A stretch of DNA of 64,000 bases from NCBI GenBank assembly GCA_022457065.1, contig JAJGBQ010000002.1, positions 2,294,001 to 2,358,000 on the forward strand, written 5' to 3'. Positions 57,040 to 64,000 of the stretch are shown one piece after another. Below the pieces are notes generated by a model. The model ran no database searches. It saw nothing but the letters and a program-made list of their open reading frames with translations, and was not told where the DNA came from. Both the position numbers and the translations under genes were made by a program. How positions within the stretch are numbered: the stretch's first letter is position 1; each line of letters starts with the position of its first letter. The DNA comes from Curvularia sp. ZM96 (taxonomy: Eukaryota > Ascomycota > Dothideomycetes > Pleosporales > Pleosporaceae).

Positions 57040-58665
57040 ATGGCGCGTGGAAAAAATGCCGAGATCAGCGAATATGAGCGGAAGAGGCAAGAAAACATTG
57101 CAAAGACACAGGCGCTGCTGCGCAATCTTGAGATGGAGGCTGCACAGGCTGGTCTAGGCCCTACGAGTACGGCAAAGGCATCTGTGCCGTCGAGGCCAAA
57201 GGCAAAGAAGCCAGCGCCAAAGAAGATCAAGGAAGAAGAAACTGCGCCGCGACGAACTTCATCGCGATTAAGGGGCATCGTGGCCGATAGTGAGGTCGCG
57301 AAGCGCAAGGCAGAGGAGGAATACGCCGCAATACGAGAAGCCGACCGCGCAAAGAGACAACGCATAAGTGATGCCTACAACTTTAGCGATATCGTTGTCG
57401 CCGGTAAGGACTGGAACAAGAGCGGCAACTTTCTTTCTGTCGGTCCAGCCGACCCCTATGCGCGGACTTTTGATTACAACGACATCAAGGAAACGACAGA
57501 TAAAGAGCTACGAGCGCTTCGGGAGCGCATGAGTGGCCTGCAGCTATGGGAGGACTTTGAGCCTAATGAGATTAAAATCACGCCCGAACGCATCTACTCC
57601 ATGGGGCTACATCCCACCACAGATAAGCCCTTAGTGTTCGCTGGTGATAAGCTCGGGAACCTGGGCATATGTGATGCTTCCCAGAAGGCCGCCGAGGTCA
57701 AAGTGGAAGACGACGAGGACGCGGACCGAGAGGGGCCTACCATTACAACCTTGAAACCGCACACACGGACAATACACACGTTCCAGTTTAGTCCTCACGA
57801 TTCCAACCTGCTATACTCTGCTTCGTATGACTCTACGGTACGGAAACTGGATCTTGCAAAAGGAGTTGCAGTGGAAGTTTATGCTCCCTCGGATGCGAGC
57901 GAGGACGCACCACTCTCCGGGCTCGAGATATCCAAGGACGACCCGAACACGCTATATTTTTCCACATTGGACGGCCAGTTTGGCATATACGATATGCGTA
58001 CGCCTTCAGAGAAGGCTGCAGGATTACAGATCTTCCAATTGTCAGAGAAGAAAATCGGGGGCTTCACACTACACCCTCTTCATCCCCATCTCGTAGCCAC
58101 AGCTTCTTTAGACCGTACTCTGAAGATTTGGGACCTGCGGAAAATTACAGGAAAGGGAGAGGATCGTCTGCCAACGCTCGTTGGTGAGCATACTAGCAAG
58201 CTGTCTGTCTCACATGCTGCGTGGAACTCTGCTGGTCAGGTAGCCACGGCCTCGTACGATGACACCATCAAGATCCATGACTTTGGAAATTGTGCGGAGT
58301 GGAAAGTGGGCTCGACTCTGGAAGAAGCAGACATGGAGCCGAGTGTCATTGTGCCGCATAACAACCAGACCGGACGATGGGTCACCATGTTTGTCACCCC
58401 ATACATGCGCCATGTGCGAGGAATGATACTGACCTTTGTGTGTAGATTACGGGCCCAATGGCAGCAATTTCCCCAGGACAATGTGCAGCGCTTTTGTATT
58501 GGCAACATGAACCGCTTCGTCGATATATACACGGCAAAGGGTGAACAGCTAGCGCAGCTCGGAGGCGACGGCATCACAGCAGTACCAGCAGTCGCAAAGT
58601 TTCATCCTACACTCGACTGGATAGCGGCTGGGACGGCAAGTGGGAAACTCTGTTTGTGGATGTAG
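57040..58665 (+). CDS. CMR1: CMR1, WD40 DNA-damage-binding protein
   Basis: Exons 57040-58388 and 58446-58665 (57-nt intron) give 522 aa (yeast Cmr1 522). Cmr1 binds UV-damaged DNA and chromatin and gathers in nuclear quality-control foci. A charged amino end (MARGKNAEISEYERKRQENI, KPAPKKIKEEE, TSSRLRGI) precedes conserved text WEDFEPNEIKITPERIYSMGLHP, then about seven WD repeats such as ASLDRTLKIWDLRKITG and ASYDDTIKIHD, ending in FHPTLDWIAAGTASGKLCLWM. The intron is placed so that TGRWVTILRAQWQ, a family landmark, is restored. The intron is a multiple of three without a stop, so an unspliced message would still give a protein with 19 extra residues. Confidence 0.94.
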   Translation: MARGKNAEISEYERKRQENIAKTQALLRNLEMEAAQAGLGPTSTAKASVPSRPKAKKPAPKKIKEEETAPRRTSSRLRGIVADSEVAKRKAEEEYAAIREADRAKRQRISDAYNFSDIVVAGKDWNKSGNFLSVGPADPYARTFDYNDIKETTDKELRALRERMSGLQLWEDFEPNEIKITPERIYSMGLHPTTDKPLVFAGDKLGNLGICDASQKAAEVKVEDDEDADREGPTITTLKPHTRTIHTFQFSPHDSNLLYSASYDSTVRKLDLAKGVAVEVYAPSDASEDAPLSGLEISKDDPNTLYFSTLDGQFGIYDMRTPSEKAAGLQIFQLSEKKIGGFTLHPLHPHLVATASLDRTLKIWDLRKITGKGEDRLPTLVGEHTSKLSVSHAAWNSAGQVATASYDDTIKIHDFGNCAEWKVGSTLEEADMEPSVIVPHNNQTGRWVTMFVTPYMRHVRGMILTFVCRLRAQWQQFPQDNVQRFCIGNMNRFVDIYTAKGEQLAQLGGDGITAVPAVAKFHPTLDWIAAGTASGKLCLWM

Positions 58666-60128
58666 ACGACGGTTCATATCGTAAAGATAAGCTTTTGGTG
58701 GAAAGTTGCGCACAAAACATTCACCGCTGCTCTCCCCGAGCGGGCCCTCAAGTTACAGTTCATGCAACAATTGAATTGCAGGCTATTGAAATATGCACGG
58801 TTGCAGGTATGCGACCCGCCTGTCGAAACAAATGCTATGAGCTGTGTGGCCGAATCGAGAAGCTTCTCCATATTGGCTGGCAGGGGTCACTTGTCATGCG
58901 CTCTTTCACACTGACATGCTTGCCCGCCATGTCGCACGACAACGGCCCAAACGCTCTGGGGTCGAAGAAACTCGTCCAGGTCCGTGCCGGAGATGATTGA
59001 ATCAAAACTCGTACGAGGACCGCCTCGCGACAGTACTGGTATCCGGATGCCGATCTCACAGCAGCCTCGCGCAACTACTATGTATGGACTTGGTAACATG
59101 ACCCAACGCACCAGAGTTCACGTCCAATGTCACCTTAGAGGGGCGCAGAGCTTCCCAAAGTCCCAACACAATGTTTTAGGGCTTCTATTTACGGGCGTGG
59201 CAACAGCAGTGGCGCTAGCCGGACGGGTGTGGCACGATCCTAGTGGGGAAATGGGACCGCATGACGATTGTTGATCTCTATGTTGTTCCACCAATTTCCA
59301 TTGTCGAACAGACGTGTTGCGACACCCAGCTGAGCCGGCGACCGACAGAGCTAGGACAAACCCGTGTACAACGGTGTATACCTGCTGCGTGGTATAGCCC
59401 AGCATGCGTACGAAAATAGCAATGGACGGGAACAGAGGAAACAAATTCCACGAATTCGGAGCACCACGTTTGGCCAAGAATGGCGGGCGAAGGCGACCAT
59501 CAGTACCAGATTGGTAGCCCAATGGTAGCATGGATTCGGTTCCACACGTTGCCGTCTCGCTAGCATATAGTAGAATCCCAGAGAAACATCCCGAGGCTCA
59601 ACTGCTTGGAAAGCCTCCACTTCTTCCTCAAGTTGCATCATCGTGTCACTTTAAACAGCAGCGAACTTATTCAGTACGAGGGGATCACCAGGCCCATCTC
59701 TCGTGTTCGGGTGGCCGGGATCGGGTATGACGCTGATTCTGGGACATCCCAATACAACGTCGCGGGTAGGTCCACTAAATGTACTCTATCCCGTGCTAGT
59801 GCAAGATGATCTTGGCTAAAGATGTGCTTAGCAGGAGCTTAGCCAGTCGTTTGCAACAGGGTTGCTCTGGCAGATGCAGGGCTGTGTGCCTTGGACAGGG
59901 AAAGGTGCGCAAGCGACTCCGCATACACGCAAGACGGATCCAATTAATGATGAAAGGTGATGGCTGGGAGAGACCCTTCTGTTTCTACATAAAGGGACGT
60001 CGACGGCGCCCTGGAAAACAACCATCAGCCTCAACCACACATCCCTTCAAACCAAAACCCTCCAAATACATCCTACAGCAACTAGTAATCACTTGTTAAT
60101 CTCAAATTCCTTAATCAACACCACCAAG
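58666..60128. other. 1.5-kb intergenic region, promoter of the PhiA-like gene
   Basis: No gene is supported. The right end shows a compact promoter: an ACATAAAGG TATA-like element near 59987 and a C/A-rich leader (about 60020-60128) typical of highly expressed secreted fungal proteins. Confidence 0.5.
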
Positions 60129-60771
60129 ATGAAGTACACCACTGCTGTCGCCTCCCTCCTCGCTGCCGCCGCGGCAGCCCCTACTGCTATCCAGCCCGTC
60201 GCCAGACAAGCTGAGAGCAGCCCCTACTTCGGCGTCATCGCCCAGCGCAGCGCATCTCCCATTCACTTCCAGCCCATGAACGCCCGCGGTGGACGTTTCT
60301 ACCTTGGCGGCAAGGGCCCATCCTCCTACTGTCCAGAGGAAGTCGTCGGACCCGAGAACTGCCCTGCTGGCAACGTCACCACCTTTGCTGGCGGCAACCA
60401 GACTCTCAGCCTCGGTCTCGTTGTGCCCGGTGGTCAGCAGGTCTACGTTGCTCCTGATGGCGCGCTCAGCTACACGCAGGCTCACTCCGCGTACATCCCA
60501 CCTGGTTCCACCGTCACAGGATTCAGCCGTACCAAAGCACCCAACAGCGATGCCTTTGGCTACCTGAACTGGGAGAAGGGATTCATTGCTTGCCCTGGCG
60601 CGGCCGAGGATGGATGGCAAGTATACGGCAACATTGCCAACGGTACCTTTTCCAACGATTGTCTTGGTTTCAGCGCTATTGCTTGTAAGTTTTGATGCTC
60701 TCACACGTACCTACACATTACTAACGACTATGACAGCTCCTGGCAATGCTCCTGGCGCCTGGCAATACTAG
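60129..60771 (+). CDS. phiA: secreted PhiA-like cell-wall protein
   Basis: Exons 60129-60684 and 60737-60771 (52-nt intron) give 196 aa. A signal peptide (MKYTTAVASLLAAAAAAPTA) is followed by text typical of Aspergillus PhiA and related IgE-binding wall proteins: FGVIAQRSASPIHFQPMN, GGRFYLGG, SSYCPEEVV, NQTLSLGLVVPGGQQVYVAPDGALSYTQAHSAYIPPGS, FIACPG, and DCLGFSAIA. Cys positions pair plausibly (CPEE with NCPAG; ACPG with DCLG). PhiA is needed for normal phialide and conidium formation in A. nidulans; that role here is inference. Strong codon bias and the promoter suggest high expression. The second exon adds only SPGNAPGAWQY. Confidence 0.85.
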
Positions 60772-61177
60772 ATTGTCCTTTTTTCATGCAGGTGGATTAA
60801 AAAGTACTATAGAACGAACGTTAATGCGCTGAGTTTGTGCGCTGTATGATAGATACGTAGGATATGACTTGGTAATCTTGTGGAGGAAGGGGGACCGAAC
60901 CCTGTGGTGTATATATAACGCTCCTTAATGGCTCGCATGGCAGAGTCGGATAATGATAATATGTTTTGAATGCAATTACGATCTTGCTCGGAAATTGATT
61001 TACTTTCTCTTCCGTAAAACAGTATGGACTTCACTGTTTTGCTCTACATTCCGTTTGTTTCTACTACACCCATACTGTGGAGCAAGAGGTAATACCTTAA
61101 GCTCTTGCTAAGACTCTAGGTAGATATATTCCCACAAATACTCATCTCGCTATCTTATCGAAGAGATCATCCTTCTC
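60772..61177. other. intergenic between convergent genes
   Basis: This 406-bp AT-rich interval contains two 3' UTRs. No gene is evident. Confidence 0.45.
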
Positions 61178-61531
61178 TCACATACCAACACTCCTCTTCA
61201 GCATAGCTTTGATTCTGTCGACTTGCTCTTCAGGTGCCTCTTGTCGTGTCGTCCAAATAGCCACAGTCTTATCCCTGCTCTTGAGGCCCTTTATCACCTC
61301 GACATCAGATTTGGCCACCCCAAGCGCATCCGCAACAACTCGCTTTACGGCCTTGTTGGCCTCTCCATCTCTCGCCTGGGCTGCAACGCATACGTCGATA
61401 CGGTCCTCTGAGATGGCTGCGATACCCTCGCGACTTGCACTGACGCCTGGCTTCACATGACATAGCAGCTGGAGCGTGCCTGTACCTGGCTTTGCCGCTG
61501 CAGCGACAAAGCGAACGGCCTGGGCAGACAT
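61178..61531 (-). CDS. DUF167 / UPF0235 (YggU-like) protein
   Basis: An intronless 117-aa frame from the ATG at 61531 (MSAQAVRFVAAA). The frame is open to 61816, but the added 95 residues are Trp/Arg-rich and unlike protein. The DUF167 fold is clear: LLCHVKPGVSASREGIAAISEDRIDVCVAAQARDGEANKAVKRVVADALGVAKSDVEVIKGLKSRDKTVAIW. Homologues run from bacteria (YggU) to humans (C15orf40); their biochemical function is not established. It faces the arginase gene divergently with a shared 968-bp region. Confidence 0.88.
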   Translation of the reverse strand: MSAQAVRFVAAAAKPGTGTLQLLCHVKPGVSASREGIAAISEDRIDVCVAAQARDGEANKAVKRVVADALGVAKSDVEVIKGLKSRDKTVAIWTTRQEAPEEQVDRIKAMLKRSVGM

Positions 61532-62499
61532 CAGCGGCAACAGATAAAATGGTGAGACTGGAGTCGACCGGTGTATAGAGGTCAGGTGGCTCTGCGTCAA
61601 AGTGTACTGTAGATAGGGCGGCGAGGGCGGCTGAGGACGGAATGCATGCAAAGCCGACTGAACCCGGTGTTTCCGAGCCAGGACTAGCCATGCAACCGCC
61701 CGCCAATGACGCCCCCAGCGCCTCCAAGCCCATCCCCGACGGGTTTTTGCATGCAACACGTACTCGCATGTAGGCCTCTCACTCGCGCTCACTACACACA
61801 TAGCACATACACACATATCCGCTCCATTGCAGTCCCGTAGAGCTCTATTTCCCTATCGGCTTTCCCACACCCAGCAGCCGGCCTTCAGAGCGAACGACCT
61901 ACCTAATCAGACATGGTCTTGCCTCGGCCATGTTGCTTAGTGGGGGGACCCGCTCCCTCTTCTTACCAGACCTTCCTGGAACTGAACTACTTCCCCTAAG
62001 TGATAAATTTGACGAGAGCCTCAACTTACTCTTCCCCTAAGTACAGGTGTACACGATGGCCACGAAAAATCAGCGACACATAATTACCTAACAACCGAGA
62101 CCCTGCTTAGAGATAAAAAGGGCCTCCCCCGCGTCTGCTCTGCTTCTGTTGTGATTGATATCTTTTATTTTCCGACTTTTTTCGCCTATCTCGTTCGTCG
62201 GGCTGTTGGTGACGTCTCGTGTACTTTCACATCCTTGTTTGGTTCTTTCGAAATACCCTCACTGTGTCTTGATAATACGAGAGCTTGTCTCCGTCAGGTA
62301 AGAACTGTCTGCTGCTGCATTTTCAATATGGTCTTGCGTTGTTTCTTTTTCCTCTACTTTCTTGGCAAGCTTGGAGATTCGGACTTGCACTTGCGCGTCA
62401 ATGAACCACTAAAACAACCAAGTCCTTGCGCATTCCATCTTTGCTGCACGAATTGCTGTGAACATCGTTGTTAACGTCTCTTTGCAGTAAATAGAGAAA
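61532..62499. promoter_or_regulatory. upstream region of the DUF167 and arginase genes, with arginase leader
   Basis: It is divergent, 968 bp. For arginase, a TATA-like GATAAAAAG lies near 62112, then a T-rich leader and a probable leader intron (62298-62487). A short upstream frame starts near 62339 inside that intron. No other gene. Confidence 0.5.
62298..62487 (+). other. probable 5'-UTR intron of the arginase gene
   Basis: Donor CAG|GTAAGAAC at 62298 and acceptor CTCTTTGCAG at 62487, 12 nt before the ATG, define a 190-nt intron, much longer than the 48-117-nt coding introns of this window. In Aspergillus nidulans the arginase (agaA) leader has been reported to respond to arginine by a structural change that affects leader-intron splicing. 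Equivalence here is inference. Confidence 0.6.
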
Positions 62500-63591
62500 A
62501 TGACTTCCCCACCAACAATACAGCCCAAGTTCCTGCCCAACCGCAATGATCTGGGTATCGTCGCAGTCGGCTTCAGCGGCGGTCAGGTAAGGTTCTAAGC
62601 TTTCGCAGTGATCTCTCACATACTGACAATGCCACGTGCAGCCCAAAGCCGGTGTCGATGCGGCTCCCATGGCGCTCATTGAGAACGGCCTTATCAAGCA
62701 GCTAGAAGAAGACCTAGAATACAACGTCAGCTACGACGGCCAAGTGCACAACTACGCTGAGCTCCAGCCATCCGAGGATCCAGACTACCGCGGCATGAAG
62801 CGTCCCAAGTTCGCCAGTGCCGTGACGCGCGAAGTCAGCGACCAAGTGTACAAGCACGCCAAAGACGGCAAGCTTGTCCTGACCCTCGGCGGCGACCACT
62901 CCATTGCCATTGGCACCATTTCCGGCACCGCAAAGGCTGTCCGCGAAAGACTCGGCAGAGAAATCGCCGTCATCTGGGTCGATGCGCATGCCGATATCAA
63001 CACGCCTGAGACTTCCGACAGCGGCAACATCCACGGCATGCCTGTCTCTTTTCTCACCGGCCTTGCCAAGGAAGACCGCGAGGACATCTTCGGCTGGATC
63101 AAAGAGGAGCACATGCTCAGCACTAAGAAACTGGTCTACATTGGCCTAAGGGACATCGACAAGGGCGAGAAGAAGATTCTCAGGGACCATGGTATCAAGG
63201 CTTTCTCTATGCACGACATTGACCGGTAAGTCTGCAAATCACTCAATGCCGCCTGGAAGCGTGGGCTAATCGTTTTTTGCGTCACAGACACGGCATCGGC
63301 AAGGTCATGGACATGGCCCTGGGCTGGATCGGAAGCGACACCCCCATCCACCTCTCCTTTGACGTCGACGCCCTAGACCCCATGTGGGCACCCAGCACCG
63401 GTACTCCTGTCCGCGGTGGCTTGACGCTCAGAGAAGGCGACTTCATCGCCGAGTGCGTAGCTGAGACCGGCTCGCTGATTGCCCTGGACCTCGTCGAAGT
63501 TAACCCCAGCTTGGATGCTGAGGGTGCGGGCGACACGGTTCGTGCGGGCGTGTCGATTGTCAGGTGTGCGCTGGGTGATACGCTTTTGTGA
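62500..63591 (+). CDS. CAR1: arginase
   Basis: Exons 62500-62586, 62642-63225 and 63288-63591 give 324 aa (yeast Car1 333). It hydrolyses arginine to ornithine and urea using a binuclear manganese centre. Metal ligands are visible: His115 in GGDHS; Asp143, His145 and Asp147 in DAHAD; and the two Asp in SFDVDALDP. Substrate and active-site loops include SGNIHGMPVSFL and GGLTLREG. The amino end GIVAVGFSGGQPKAGVDAAP is split by the first intron after GGQ. No targeting signal, so cytosolic. The leader intron upstream suggests post-transcriptional control. Confidence 0.96.
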
Positions 63592-64000
63592 GCGTAAAGG
63601 GTTTTTAAGTGCATGACAGTTATGACAGAATGTGGGTAGGCGTCTCGGATTTTGGGGGGTTGTCTTTTTTCTTTTGCTACAACGAACGATTTCGATATAG
63701 ATGTAGATGGTGGTCGGCCACTTGACGGGTACCTATATAGTTACTCAAGACTACAGCAAGCGAACGTGATAATTGATATCGATAATTGCGGTTTAAACGT
63801 GTCTGTGACTAGGTTGTGTAGAAGTGGATGGTGTGGTATGCAGACCTGGCCCTGTACTTGTCGCAAATGTCTTTGGAGATCTGGAGATAAAAAATTATCT
63901 TGAAACGTTCCAAATCATCATCGCCTCGCATTTCTTCTCTGTTTTTGTTTTGGGCTTCTTTTTTGGCCGAAGCTTCGACTGTATCGACGATAGAGTTGTT
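63592..64000 (+). other. arginase 3' flank
   Basis: 409 bp without a gene, T-rich after the stop and probably containing the arginase 3' UTR. The window ends before any further gene start is visible. Confidence 0.4.

Noticed and set aside
61532..61816. 95-residue amino-terminal extension of the DUF167 protein
   Set aside because: Trp/Arg/His-rich text unlike protein, and the family starts at the internal ATG (61531).

Overview
This is a window of nuclear DNA from a filamentous ascomycete (Pezizomycotina), most likely a dothideomycete near the Pleosporales. Genes are split by very short introns (about 47-117 nt) with GTAAGT/GTATGT-type donors and CTAAC/CTGAC-like branch sites. There is an intact FREQUENCY clock gene, which Aspergillus-type Eurotiales lack, plus families typical of filamentous fungi (PhiA-like wall protein, BLI-3, DUF6594, SigF/NTF2-like, Zn2Cys6 regulator). 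No sequence search was run, so the taxonomic call is inference. I model 30 protein-coding genes and see no convincing rRNA, tRNA, CRISPR or intact transposon.

Layout. 0.3-6.7 kb is housekeeping: cytosolic tyrosyl-tRNA synthetase, phospholipid:diacylglycerol acyltransferase (LRO1), the NatC catalytic subunit and an orphan coiled-coil protein. 7.0-18.2 kb is an accessory block that looks like a small metabolic cluster: CocE/S15-type hydrolase, phytanoyl-CoA-dioxygenase-like enzyme, Zn2Cys6 regulator, MFS transporter, short-chain dehydrogenase and a secreted cellobiose-dehydrogenase-like GMC flavoenzyme. It has no PKS, NRPS or terpene synthase, so a scavenging or degradation role is more likely than synthesis of a complex metabolite. 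A 2 kb gene-empty stretch follows. 20.2-31.3 kb carries six minus-strand genes: peptide transporter PTR2, CHL1 helicase, SAS2-type acetyltransferase, a BTB protein, a charged nuclear-looking protein and uroporphyrinogen-III synthase HEM4. 31.5-47.9 kb carries seven plus-strand genes: BFR1, BLI-3, an NTF2-like membrane protein, a DUF6594 protein, a RasGAP, a small unknown protein and kinetochore subunit MIS14. 48.2-56.4 kb holds an alternative NADH dehydrogenase, FRQ and COQ9 on the minus strand. The end of the window has CMR1, a PhiA-like wall protein, a DUF167 protein and arginase with a leader intron.

The points most worth checking are: the accessory cluster and a duplicated 17-bp element in its divergent promoter; the FRQ amino terminus, which has an in-frame upstream ATG but no internal start equivalent to the Neurospora short-form start, with paired CCGAT/ATCGG elements upstream; the arginase leader intron; and in-frame stop-free introns in BLI-3 and CMR1. 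Exon borders were placed by reading splice consensus and keeping the reading frame, so they are models rather than transcript-supported structures.
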